This document shows positions 1-11,572 of a DNA stretch of 64,000 bases, piece after piece; the stretch's first letter is position 1, and each line of letters begins with the position of its first letter. This stretch comes from Phoenix dactylifera (lineage: Eukaryota > Streptophyta > Magnoliopsida > Arecales > Arecaceae): assembly GCF_009389715.1 (NCBI RefSeq), contig NC_052404.1:9804480-9868479 (forward strand), written 5' to 3'. Under the pieces are notes generated by a model. It worked only from the letters and a program-made list of their open reading frames with translations, made no database searches and was not told where the DNA came from. A program made the position numbers and the translations under genes.

Positions 1-1197
1 CAAATATTGGCTGGCAAACAAAACCAATCCAACCAATTGGGACTCAGAATGTTGCATGATAGGAATGGGCGGTTTGATAATAAATCATTTTCGACATCTT
101 CGTCCCCTTTCACATAGGACCATGCCAATAAAGTACTCCTATTCCACACCCCACAAATTCCCCCCCCCCCCCCCCCCCCCCTCCAAAAAAAAAAAAACAT
201 GAATTTGGGCTTTGCTAGTATCCAAAGTAAGACTTATCAGGTCATTTAGACTTCTAGGCTAACCCTAGATTACGCTCGCTAGTTCCTCATAATAAGATCC
301 CAGCTTATCCATCAAATCAAGAATAAAAGAGGAAGGAAATAAGGTACAGGAACAAGAAGGGGTTTTGCATTTGACAGAGAAAGCATGTCACTATATGCAA
401 CTAATCTGATGATTTGATATTGACACATGTTGAGAACAAAGATAGAAGAAGATTTGAAAATGGCACCAGAGGTAGATATGCCATCAGAGATTGATGTCTC
501 ACCATGAGGGCATGGAGAGGGAGGAAGGCATCATACTCCAACTTGATATTTCATCGACCGCCTTCGTACGCAAAACCAGCAACCATCTTCCAAGATAAAA
601 ATGAGAGAAAGAGGAATTTTGGAAACCGTGTGTTGCCATGGTACAACAGAGTCTCATCCCCACCATGCGTGTTTACATAGCCAGCCGATTGCTTATTTTG
701 TAAAGCCAATTATGAGAATCCAACCAAAAGATTCCAAGACGTGAATCCCTACCGATGCTACAAATCACGAACCAAAATCAAGATACCAAGCCATGGCTCT
801 TCCCCTAGTGGTAACATCTAAATCCTCCGAAAACATCGCAGTTCTATCTTCTTTCCCTCGGGTCAAAATCAAGGTGTGCACAATAAAATTCGATCCACTA
901 TACGGTTCTTTTAGTCATCTTTCAGTCCCTCAATTAAACATAGAATCCGACACAGGATCTAGTCGGTCTAAATTCGTCCCATCTCCAATTATAAAAATAT
1001 AATATCATTGGCAAGATAGAGTTTTAATGTCCAAATATAGATAAAACTACCACGAAGGAAACAGAAAGCGAAGAGAAAGAGCAAAAGTCCCCTTCGCCCT
1101 CGTCCTACCACCCTGCCATTCATTCCGAAATATAAACGGGCAGAGCAGAGAGATAAACCCAAAGCAGCAACGGAGAGTGAGGAGGCTCAGAGCTTAC
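1..1197. other. Gene-free or unassigned left edge
   Basis: No recognisable coding region. There is a poly-C run followed by poly-A at about 161-197, and otherwise mixed AT-rich sequence. Short open frames on both strands resemble no family I know. If the candidate first exon at 1198-1242 is real, this stretch would hold its intron 1 and possibly later exons, but I could not identify any. Confidence 0.4.
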
Positions 1198-1242
1198 CGC
1201 CGTGCCGAAATTCAACGGGGAGTTCATTGTGATAGCCATCAT
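1198..1242 (-). CDS. Candidate first exon of an unidentified minus-strand gene
   Basis: On the minus strand an ATG at 1242 opens a short frame (MMAITMNSPLNFGTA). It ends at a good splice donor, GTAAGC, at 1197. The sequence around it is more GC-rich than its neighbours, as plant 5' ends often are. I do not recognise the peptide and found no convincing second exon to the left. It may be chance, or the gene may continue beyond the window edge. Confidence 0.2.
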
Positions 1243-1695
1243 CCAATCATCTGCTACTTTGCTACCCGCGAAGGAGGGAGCCAAAGGGGAGAGCGCCTGG
1301 GCGTTGGGGATTGGTTTTCTGAGGCCAGAATATCATGAATAAAATTACTACAAACGGGGAGCTTTTTGCCTTTTGTACCCAAAAAAAAAAACCGACACGC
1401 CAGCCATACAGCGGGTCCGAAAGCATGATCTGGGAACGAAAACCAAGCCGGTTGAACCCGGAGAGGAAGCTGAAACCGGTCGGAAATCGCTCGCCAGGGC
1501 ATCAATCAAAGTTTTAAAAAACCCCACTTTTATCAGCCTATCACTTATATTTATTTATTTGTAGGTGTCTTTTAGGTAATTATATAAGCATATACATATA
1601 CACAAGAAATCATTTGGAAGACATGATACACAGTGCATGGAGCCCTTCTACGTGAGATGCGTTTTTTTTTTCTTTTTGGTCTCGGATATGCTCTT
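1243..1695. other. Intergenic, nothing recognised
   Basis: Mixed sequence with a GC-richer left part that would be promoter or 5' leader for the candidate exon at 1198-1242. No coding similarity seen. Confidence 0.4.
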
Positions 1696-2296
1696 TGTTG
1701 AAAATATTATGCCTAAAAACTGTTAAATTTTTATTTTATAAAAATATTATAAAAAAATATTCTACTAGAATAAAATTAGAAGATTGAAAATAGCTTGTTG
1801 TCTGGATGATATACATTACCTTAAAAACATGATCCATCCTCTACATGCAGATTTGCGACGATTTCGTCCGCAGAGTACAATCAATCTGGCTTAGCTCGAT
1901 CCTCGTATAATAAGCACGATTATTAAGAAGGTTTGGCCCGACCGACTCATTCCGATGTCCAAAAAAAAAGAAAAAATAGAAAGTAAAAAGTTGAAGAGTG
2001 GAAGAACTTTTTGTTTGTGAAAGAAACTTTCCGAAGATAGAGTACCAGTGAGAGAGAAGGGGATTGGATTATTTTTGAATTAATTTCGGATGAGTCTATT
2101 TATAGATTCTATTCGAAAAATCGAAGAGACGTGATGGTTCCGAAGATACGTAATGTTTTGAAAATCAATATATAAGAGTTGCAACTTTTTCAAAAAAAAA
2201 AAGTGCCTCACAAAAAAAAAAATATTTTAAAATATTTAAAACAACTAAAATTTAAGAGATAAAAATATTTATTTATTTTTAATTAAAACTCCAACA
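1696..2296 (-). mobile_element. Solo LTR of an LTR retrotransposon (probably Ty1/Copia-like)
   Basis: A 601-bp unit that, read on the minus strand, begins TGTTGGAG and ends with TTTTCAACA, so it has the TG...CA ends of an LTR. It is flanked by a perfect 5-bp target-site duplication, CTCTT, at 1691-1695 and 2297-2301. A TATA-like motif CTATAAATAG lies on the minus strand near 2093-2106, which sets the orientation. No internal retrotransposon region is attached, so it is best explained as a solo LTR left by recombination. The copia assignment is from general style only. The perfect duplication suggests a fairly young insertion. Confidence 0.8.
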
Positions 2297-2301
2297 CTCT
2301 T

Positions 2302-3982
2302 GTCAACCCATATCACTCTATATTTGTAAGATATCCTCCAAAACAATCTTGTGCGGTCAGTAAAAATATGAAAATCTGAGAGTTCACAAGAATTAGTAGA
2401 CAAACATTGGTTTATACCAACCAATAACTAGCAGCTGAGTTAGATAACCACGCACTTATCAAAGCCCCCTTTCTTGATCTAGTAGGCAAAATGCCTTGAA
2501 CTCTCTTCTTTGGTTATCTATTCTCTTTTATTTCTAAGCCTGTTGATAAAAAGATTTTTCCCTTAGACAGTGATTTATAAGAACAGTCCCTTTTTCATTT
2601 ATTACTTTTGATTATAATAGCAAATAATCGTTGCAGTCACAATGATCACTTCCTTCCAGATTTCCCTGCTCCAGGCAGATCTAAGCAAATGATCGCTGTT
2701 TTTGAACAGTTAAGGACGGAGTCCATTCTTTCAGGAAATTAGTGTTGCTCAAACCTTGACATATAAATTATATAGGCACCACATTTGGCTTTAGCAATGC
2801 TGAATAAATGAGCAGGGTGTTGGTGCCACTGCTACGGCCTGAGAAGCATTTAGTCCAGGCTGAGCCATGCACGCAAGATATATGATGCTTGCACGCAATT
2901 GAAATGAGGGATTGTTCTTGTGCTTAGGGAGACCCAAATAGCCTCTCTAATCTGCATGGCTGGGCATGGATCTATAACTCAGGCTCTTAGTTACTTGAAA
3001 CTAGATATTTGAAAGGAGCTTAGGTCCGTAATTTGGAATTTGTTGTCTACTTATGAACAAAGTACAACAGGAATAGAGTTAGGGGTGTTTGGATTGTATC
3101 TTCCGGGCGAAAGAATGTTCACTTTTCTTTGCGATGTGCACCGTTGCATTGCGCAGTAGCCGACATAAGATTTGTGCAAATGGATAAAAGAAAAGTTCGA
3201 AGTGCTTTGAGATCAATGTGAGGCATAATCCAATAGTTTAAAAGGAATATCTAGATTGATCAAGATATGTAGAATTTGGAATCTTATGCCGTAAAAATAT
3301 TTTGAACGAGAAAAAACCAAAAATGCGCCTATCAAGATGATTTATATGTTTTGCTTGTTGGAATCAGTTTTGTTTGGGAGATTTTAGAAAAAAATTTTCA
3401 ATAATTATCCATTTTTCTTTGTCGATCAATCACTTCCTTATTTTTTCAATGGCACAAGAACCTAGTTCTAGCTAGCTTCCCCTCTTATTAGGAGTCTGAA
3501 GTTCACAATTTCAGAACTCAGAAGCCCCTCAAATCCGATTCGTCGGAACATAAAACTTTCCATATTGCAGGGAATCGTATGATGAATCGACTTCAAACGC
3601 ACCGAGTCACATAACGACTACATATATCCGGCGATTTATAGGTAGCATCGCAGCAAGCCTACGGTTCCCTTCTCGGGTAGAACAGCAATTAACTCAGCGG
3701 AGCATTTTAAAACCATGAGGTCCATGACCGACGCCAGTCCCTTATTTCTTTTATTTTTAAAAACCCTTGGCGCTGGCCCCCTTCGCCTCTGTCCGGCGCA
3801 ACCCCAGCGGCCAGCGTTTCCATAAATCCCGACCCCACTCGCCATTCTCCTCTCCGGCTCTCGGTGGAAAGCACTTTCCCTCTCTTTCCTCCTCGCCCTT
3901 CGCCGATCGTCTCGGAGTATGCGATCGCTCGCTGCCCGTCTCCCCCATTTCAAGAACAAGGGGTGGAGATCTCTATAGCTCG
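2302..3982. other. Intergenic
   Basis: No recognisable gene. The last 250 bases (about 3740-3980) become GC-rich and would be the promoter and leader of the importin-11-like copy that follows. Short open frames on either strand there look like by-products of base composition. Confidence 0.4.
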
Positions 3983-5542
3983 ATGTGCTCCGACGTCCAA
4001 ATCGTTTACTCTCTTCTCTCTAGCTCAATGTGCTCCGACGAGTCCCTCCGCAAGCCGGCCGAGGCTGCCCTTGCGCAGTGCGAGAACCGCCTCGCCTTCT
4101 GCTCCTGACTCCTCGTATTCTCTCGCCCTCTCTCCGTCTTTCTTGATTTCTTGGGTTTTTCTTCTTCCATTCGCTGTTCTACGTTCCTTTTAATCAAGAA
4201 GATGCGTTTTGGAGACCCATTGACGGAGGAGGACGCAGGAGATAATTTCCGCGAGGGATTTGGCCTGCCGTGATGATGTCCGGATTCTGGCTTCGGTGTA
4301 CTTCAAGAGCAGCACGCGATAGCCCGTGAGTTGTTTTCTTGGCTTTCTCGATCACTTATTCGTTTATGATTGTTTCTTTTTTCCTTATACAGACTTTTTT
4401 TTTTTTTTTTTTGGTGATCGATCATAACTTACTCTTCCACTTATTTGTTTACAGTTGATTCCTTTTACTTGCACGACCTGATATCTTTTTGATCCAAATG
4501 ATCTTTTCCTTCTTTCTTTCTAGTCAACACCGTTCCCTGTTCAAGGTGATAATCATGTTTGTCAACATAATTTAGTTGCTAACTGTTCTTCTATCCCTAA
4601 TCATAAATTGGTTTATGAGTTTGAATGGACTATGTAAATGGTTAAGTGCTTAGAGGGTAAAAAAATCTACAACTAAGCCACTTTGTGTAATATAATAGAA
4701 ACCTAGGCTAGTGAATACAGTGGCTCGAATGGATCTAAACTATTTTAAAATTTTATAACGGGGATAATATTATTATCAATTTTAGGAGTAAAAAGAGAGA
4801 GCAGATGTGACAAAAAATGCAATAGAGGAAGATCGAGATAATGAGGAAAAGAAACGGAAGAGCGAGAGTGTTGGTTGGAGACATGGTCAAGATGAAAAAT
4901 CACAAAAATTGGCACTTGCAAAAGCTAAATCTAGGTCAGAGACTTGGTCAAAACGATAATATCTAGGTCAATAACATCAAGGATGATCACAATACTCAGC
5001 AGAGAGCGCAGCTTGAGAGGTGAGCTCATGAAAATGGGCAAAGATGTTCAAATCTTCAACTTACTACCCATGCTAGAAAGTGAACTACTAGCTTTCTCCA
5101 AGTTTTTGTGCTGATCTGGATAATCTTATATGTGTTTCAAATTCATTGGTATATCATTATTGTAATTTTATTACTTCTTTGCTGGATTATGTTTTATTAT
5201 CATATGATGTTGTTAGATCCATCAAACTTTTTTTGTCTACGAAGATCTTTCCTTTTTGATCTTGTAAGTATCCTATAATTTTTTTGTGCAGAGGCATCAA
5301 CAATGAGGAAAAGATTCATCTCTGAAAGAAATTGCTGTTACACATACGTCAAAAATAATCCAGATGTTTTTGGGAGTTTTTTTCAATAGGAGAAGCAGCA
5401 TCCCTCTGCTAATTCTGCTTTTTATTTATGCATGTCTTGGCACAGATAGCACTTCAAATGGCCGTTCTTGTCTCCAAAATTGCATGCATTGATTTATCCA
5501 AAAGAATGGTAAAATTTTACTTGTGATTTTCTTGCAAGATCA

Positions 5543-5615
5543 TATGCATACTATAACCATAACCATTTAGCCTCTTGCCAACTATATGGGGTTGGCTTAA
5601 GATCATATACTTGCA
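5543..5615 (+). mobile_element. Au-SINE-like fragment
   Basis: The stretch TTAGCCTCTTGCCAACTATA, followed by TGGGGTTGGCTTAAG, resembles the conserved tail segment of plant Au-type SINEs (roughly CCCAACTATTTGGGGTCGGCT). Only this core is visible. It lies in an intron of the importin-11-like pseudogene. Identification is from memory of the consensus. Confidence 0.45.
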
Positions 5616-5829
5616 GTTCATAAATAAATTTTCTAGCTGCAATTTATAAAGTTTATATACATTAAACCGTCTTATATTTCAGTTTGAAGTCTTTGTGCAT
5701 CTATTGCATCCACTTATTTTTTCCCCTTCCCTCCTTTTTGATTAGTGAATATAAATAGTATTCTCTTAGCAACTCTTGTATGGTCCATTTTTTTTATTAT
5801 GATGTAGGATATTTGTTGCATAAAGCTAT

Positions 5830-6265
5830 TGATGGGGATATCAGAGCCCTTCATCCAGATGATCTTGAACCTCCGGATTGAGTCAGACTCGGATTTGGTC
5901 CATTATTTTTCCACCCGGAAGGAGTTGATGGGGACATCAACTAGGCCACCATTTTATTTGCATATTTATTTTATTTTTATTTCTGGGCTTATTTGCATTT
6001 TAGGGCTTATTAGGATTTATTTCTATGTAAGGGGATTTATGCAAATTGTATATTTGGGCCCTATATATAGGGAACTATTTTCATGATTAGGGTTTAATGA
6101 AGTGATTAAAATTTCCCCCCCACGTCTTCCCCTCTTCCTCTTCCTCTTCCTCCTTCTCTTCTCCCTCTTCTTCTGTTTCCATTTTAAAGCTACAACGTAC
6201 AGCAGTAATCCCAAGAGTACATTGTCACCACTGCAGTCATCCTTCCCGGACCCGGTTCTACACCA
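5830..6265 (+). mobile_element. Solo LTR with target-site duplication
   Basis: A 436-bp unit beginning TGATGGGGATATCAG and ending GGTTCTACACCA. The ends form short inverted repeats (TGATG and CACCA). It is flanked by a perfect 5-bp duplication, GCTAT, at 5825-5829 and 6266-6270. A TATA-like motif CCTATATATAGGG near 6060 gives plus orientation. No internal region is attached, so a solo LTR is the simplest reading. Superfamily (Gypsy or Copia) is not settled. It lies inside an intron of the importin-11-like pseudogene and therefore entered after that copy existed, or was already present in its parent gene. Confidence 0.75.
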
Positions 6266-6639
6266 GCTATGAAAACATGAAAATCTAGGAAACTGATTGA
6301 TGGACTTAATTGATCAAATAAAGGAGGAAAGATTGAATAACGAACATCCTTATTGCTGACATTGCTTTATAATACCATTTGATATTTCAGTTATCCTTTT
6401 TGTGTTATGGTGGAGAACACTGCTTATGGCTAGTCAATTTCTTAGTTGCCAATTGCATAAAACATCAGCTCATTTTGTTAACTTAGTACTTCCCATGGTA
6501 GCAGCAAATACTTTTTGACTATGTGTAGCAATTTGCTCCATTTTTGTTAACCTTCAACTATACTCAGTTAGACCAAAATAAAATGAATAATATATTCCTA
6601 GAAATTGTTGAATGAGAACTCTGAGAACAATAGGCTCAG

Positions 6640-6850
6640 GAATATGGTTTGTCGTACCGGGCAGTATGCGGCGTACCATACCGTACTGGTTCAGTACTGG
6701 TACCCAGTGCAGGTAGTGTACCAACACTTGGTACGGGGTCGGTATGCCGAAAAGTCTCGTACCATACCGTATCGACACAGTGCTAGTGTGGCATTTGTAC
6801 GGGGTCGGGTACTGAGACGACGAATCTTGCTCAGAAAAACCATCCTTTAA
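6640..6850. repeat. GTACC-rich degenerate repeat
   Basis: A GC-richer block in AT-rich surroundings, built from recurring GTACC/GGTAC words. CGTACCATACCGTA occurs at 6672-6685 and again at 6758-6771, and TACGGGGTCGG occurs near 6731 and 6798. Many words have reverse complements nearby, so hairpins are possible. It resembles dispersed repeats common in monocot genomes. No clean terminal repeats or target duplication were found. Confidence 0.5.
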
Positions 6851-8228
6851 TAGTTTGCAAGTATTGCTGTTCATTTTGGCTAAGTAACGACTGAAAATAA
6901 CATTAAAACATGGTTTTTATAAACATGGAGTAGGGTGCAAATGTGCAAGAAGTATCAAGTTATATAATTGCAGCTAAGAATGCATGCACAAGAAAGAAGA
7001 TGCAATGGCTGGTGTTTCAACTATAAGAATAAGCCTATTTTGAGGCTTTGCCTTCAGACCTTGTCTTCAGGTTCACATAAATGAATCGGCTATTGACATT
7101 TGGGAAGAGTCCCCATGGATTTATGATTTCTTGTTCTTTGAAATGATATAGCGGTATGTGCTACGACCAGGATAATGGTGAAGTATGAATCGGAGTTATG
7201 AAAGAAAAAATATGGCAGATAGGTGACAAAACATAACCAAAGGAATTGAAGGTTATTATAGGCAAAGTTTGTGAGAATTGGCAACTCAATAAAGGACGTA
7301 TTCAATTCAGTTGATACAACATTTCTCGTGACCATTAAATAAGATGGTCATGAATTAATAACATGAGCACATTCAACAAGGAGCAAGGGAGGTTTGGTAA
7401 TGAAATAGTTAGAATATGTTTTAAGAGTCTCAACAAAGACTATAAAACATTGATTTTTTGTGTGGATGTCGTGAAAAAGATTTGAAGAAGGGCAATGTCA
7501 AGTTGGTATATAGGATGCAATTCTTTATTTCAAAGAGCAGTGAAAAAAAGGATCTATATATCCAATCAATTAATGCATCAAACTAGGCTTGTTAGTTGCA
7601 GTTGTGGTTATTGGATGGTGCTTGATGCTTCAAAAGATGCTCTGGTGCCTAAATTGGTATTCCAATGAACATCCATGTTTGTTTTAGCATAATTGGTCCC
7701 ATTTCTGAACTAGATGACAGGGACACATCAAGTTCACCAAATTGCAACATTATCTTTGTCAAATTAAATATGCCACACTGTTTTTCTTAAGAATAATTAT
7801 CATGTGAACTATATTTCGGTGGTTTGGCCTGATGGCATAGGTTGTTATACATGCATGTCTAATGTGGACAAGAAGATATAGGCAACTTAGTAAGAAGCTC
7901 ACAAATGATGTCGTGGATTCTAAAAGTAAAGTGCTCTTAAGAGATGACTAATTGAAACAGAAAAGTGGAGCTTAAATTGATCGTTTGATCTGTATAGTTC
8001 ACATGTCAGATTGTTTTGAGAAGTGGTCATAAGAATAATGAATTGTGAATGTGCATACATATTACAAATTTGATTGTGAAGGCTGTCAATGAAATTGAGA
8101 ATAACTAACATCAGTTAGCATATAGGGACATATGAAAATCCAGATGCAGCAGAGATATGATGCTAATTGATGCAATAAGCTGCACTATAATAGAGTTCTG
8201 AAGGATATTAAGTTAGCTCAGGATTGAG

Positions 8229-8275
<47 letters not shown>

Positions 8276-9471
8276 GCAAAGCATTATGTTGAAAATATTT
8301 TGAACCAGGATTTTGTCAGTGGATTACTTCTAGGATGTACATAGATGTACAGGTACTGTCTTCTTGTGCTTATCTAGAACATAAAAGCAGACAGATCTAT
8401 GAGAAGAATGCATAATGAGATTGAATGGATGAGCTACTTACTGCATGATAGGGTAGGTAATACAAGTAGTGGGTTGTCAGAAAACCATCTTGTGCTATGC
8501 GATCAATGGTCTTGGACAACCTCTGCGATTGTGGATTGAGTCCCAATAGTGAAACATTCTGTGGGATTTTGTTCAGCACTAAGGCGTGGTAAGGTAGTGG
8601 TAGACCTGAAGATGCCCTCAGGTGAGTCACTACTCACTGATGGTGGGTCTAAAGTCAACCACAAAATGGGTGGTGGATTTATGGGCACAGGTAGGGTTGA
8701 CTGTTCTGTGACGAAGATTGCATTTTCTTTTTCGAGAAGGGACAAGGATTGCAATTCACCAATATTCTTTCATGCGATGGGAGGAAAGGGAGGCAAATAC
8801 TAAAGCATAGAATGGTTGTGGAAGTGCTGGGACTTTAAATCCTCTTTTTGAAACAAAAATTGGCAAGGATTCTCATGCTGATCTAGCAGACATTCGTTGA
8901 GATCAAGTTCCAAAAAATTTACAAATAGGGAAGCTACTCAGATCTGTGTTTTATGGAAATCATCCATTCTGGTATCATGGTCATTTGGAAATTTGAGGTG
9001 CTATGCAGTGTATTCAGTTGTTGATAATCTACTCCTATTCTCATTTATTCATCAAATGTTCACAGGAAGCCATTTATTTACTGTTTACTCAATAGTTCCA
9101 CCCACTACTTGTTAATTTAAATCTATCCAACTAAGGTTTCATGCTTTTTGTTAGATTTATGGTTATGTTCTAATCTACTATTGTTTTCATTTATTTCAAA
9201 TTTTTAGACTAGAACTTTATTGTTACTGGAATTTTCTTAGCAGCATGAAGCTATGAAAAAATCTAGGTACACTTACTGGATAGTCCTGTTAATCCAAATG
9301 TATTCAACTTCTTTTCATGCATTATGTTAGAATAGTGGTTTTGATATACTTTGCTAGTGTTGCATGGTCTTGTTGATTATAGCATGACCATGTAAAGCAT
9401 CGCGATTTGCGGTTAATGGAAAGTGTCTTTTTAATAATATTTGCTGGATGAATTATCCATAGGCCAGGGAT
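6851..9471. other. Long pseudogene intron, no gene seen
   Basis: About 2.6 kb of AT-rich sequence between decayed exons, containing the GA microsatellite. Open frames around 8400-8800 occur on both strands and resemble nothing I recognise. Confidence 0.4.
8230..8272. repeat. (GA)n microsatellite
   Basis: A run of about 21 GA dinucleotides inside the last large intron of the importin-11-like pseudogene. Confidence 0.95.
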
Positions 9472-9605
9472 CTTCTCTTTTTTTGGTGCAACAGCTCCAG
9501 CCTGCTGATATGCTTGCTTCCAATAGGTTTTTCTGGTTCTTTTTCAAACTTTAAGAGACCTGTCAAAAAAACATCCTAGTTCAGACCAGAGGAACTTCTC
9601 AAAGG

Positions 9606-11572
9606 TATGTTTGTCTTTTTCAACAATGAATATGTACTAACCTTGTTTCTTTCTATTGTGTTGTCTGTTATTCTATGTTGTTTCTGATAGATCAATGTGA
9701 ATGTTAAATCTGTCTCATTAGGCAACATTCAACTTGCATTTCAGTTCATCTTTTTTAGTTCCTTTAGTCATGTATTGTCCACTATATTTGAAAGGATGTT
9801 TTTCTCCCTTTTTGCACTCCAAATCTAGGTAACTTTTATCACTTTTATGTGCTTCATCTTCTTAGCTCCTAAGAAAGAGGGCCTGCTGTATTATGACTGG
9901 CTGCATGATTCTTAAATAAGAAATTGGGTGATTTATGACTTTTACTATTTAGTCTATGTTTGCTGTAAAATTCTTGAACTATGATCGGCTAGTTTTCGGT
10001 ACTGGATTTTACTGTGGTTGATAAAAAAGTGGACAAAGAGTTGTCTTTACGCATAGAAAATTGTAGGATAATTTCTAGGCCTTCTGAAAAAACAACAGTT
10101 AATAGTATGAGATTAGCTCTTTTCTTGAAACGACAAATCTGAAGAGTCTAATGAGCCTTTTCTACAATAATTAGAATTAAAATAGAAATCAACATTCTTC
10201 TTAGAGCCAAGCCAAAAACTGGCACTATCCAGGATGCCCTTCAGTGAAATTGATAAAAAGCTGAGATGAAAAAATGGAAAAAAACAATCAAGTGGAGTTA
10301 GTTATCCAGGTATATGCCCCTTGGTTAGGTGCGAGATTTATGAGTGGAAAAGTTCTTTATGCGGGGCATATGCCTAGATATCTATGAATAAGATATTATG
10401 AAAAGACATTTGTGTCCTGATACTTGTCATCACACTTTGAACCATGATATCTTGGTCTAAATGAGCCTGTTTCAAGTTCTAATACATGCAAATGGTGCGT
10501 CTCTGATAGATGCTTGCCCGTGTTTATGATTATAAAAGGAGTGCTTGTAATGATGTAATTGTAAATGATGTAATTGTACCCATCACAGTTCAAAGAGTGT
10601 GAAAAAACCTTTTTCTTATTGCAGCTCGTTTGTTGAGCTGATTGAATGGCTTATGCTGGAAGAGGGCTTGAACCTGCATCATGTCTCTGAAATTGCATCC
10701 TGTCGTGAACACAGTTTACGCAGCCTAAGCTCTTAGGTTTTAATTAGTTCCTTTGATCCTTAGCATTTTAATATTATTTGCATGCTTTCTGCAATTCTCA
10801 TATTCTGATAGTGCTGAGTGACCGCCCAAAGATTTTCTGGATATACCGTACCTTAGTTTGCCATGTTATTGATTAATTATTCCGAAGTTGCCTTTATGAC
10901 TGAAATTGTTGCTGGGCTGGACATATCAATTGGCAGTTATGAAAGCTGTGGTAGTGGAAGTTTTGTGACACACGGATCTACTTCTTGATGCAGGTAGCCT
11001 TACACTTGTTTGAGCATACTACAGAGTTTCTCTGCTCTTGATTGTAATTACTTTATACTGATATAGGATTACTTTATACTGATTAGGCAACACAAAGTCC
11101 AATCTAATATTAATATTGAAAAAATGGAAATTATTTACTTCCCTTCGCTCCATAAGTTCAATAGGAAAATCAATACAGCATTTCTTAAAAGCACAATATC
11201 TGATTTGGATTATGAATTGAGCACGGCACCGCTCCTTCAAAAAGGGTTTTTCATTAATTGTAGCTTTTTATTTCAGATATAAATGGATGTACGATTTCAG
11301 GATATAACTCCTGCAAAGATGATAACAGCCACACTTGCGACCTAGAAACTGACGAGCAACATATGCACAATCAAGGTTGCGAAAATATTACAAGAGCAAA
11401 TTACACCGATCAAAAAATTTGCTCCACATAAACTTCTCTAAAAGCCCCTGAAATAATCTATTGACTACTTAGACTACTTACAGAACTGGCTGTCAGATGG
11501 TAAACCGCGACGGTAATGCCAGTATGTTTAGAAACTGCATATTGCACTGAAAAATATAAAAATATACCACCT
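9606..11572. other. Intergenic between pseudogene and next gene
   Basis: AT-rich sequence with no recognised coding region. The right end, to about 11280, is probably 3' untranslated and downstream sequence of the minus-strand gene ending at 11573. I looked for further importin-11 exons here and found none I could defend. Confidence 0.4.

Larger units (their letters stand above)
3983..9605 (+). pseudogene. Importin-11-like karyopherin pseudogene (5' part)
   Basis: Importin-11 is a beta-karyopherin of HEAT repeats that carries cargo into the nucleus under Ran control. Exon 1 starts at ATG 3983 and shows the family start (SDVQIVYSLL, then ESLRKPAEAALAQCENR). One Cys codon reads TGA at 4106-4108, and a likely donor follows near 4119. 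The next exon (4232-4328) encodes EIISARDLACRDDVRILASV and again runs into a stop. Further degraded exons lie at about 5292-5345 (GINNEEKIHL, then KKLLLHIR in a shifted frame), 5446-5510 (IALQMAVLVSKIACIDLSK) and 9472-9605 (VQQLQPADMLASNR, then a shifted SDQRNF). Introns are kept, so this is a duplicated, unprocessed copy. Nothing matching the later two thirds of the protein was found. A solo LTR and other repeats sit in its introns. Confidence 0.75.

Noticed and set aside
160-197. Poly-C and poly-A run as a biological signal
   Set aside because: Simple homopolymers, also seen as poly-G at 35095-35112; lengths may be sequencing or assembly artefacts.
4106-4108. TGA at a Cys codon as a possible selenocysteine
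   Set aside because: Flowering plants lack the selenocysteine system, and the copy has other frame defects, so decay is the simple explanation.
8397-8803. Overlapping open frames on both strands as a small gene
   Set aside because: Neither peptide resembles a family, and the region is an intron-like stretch of a pseudogene.
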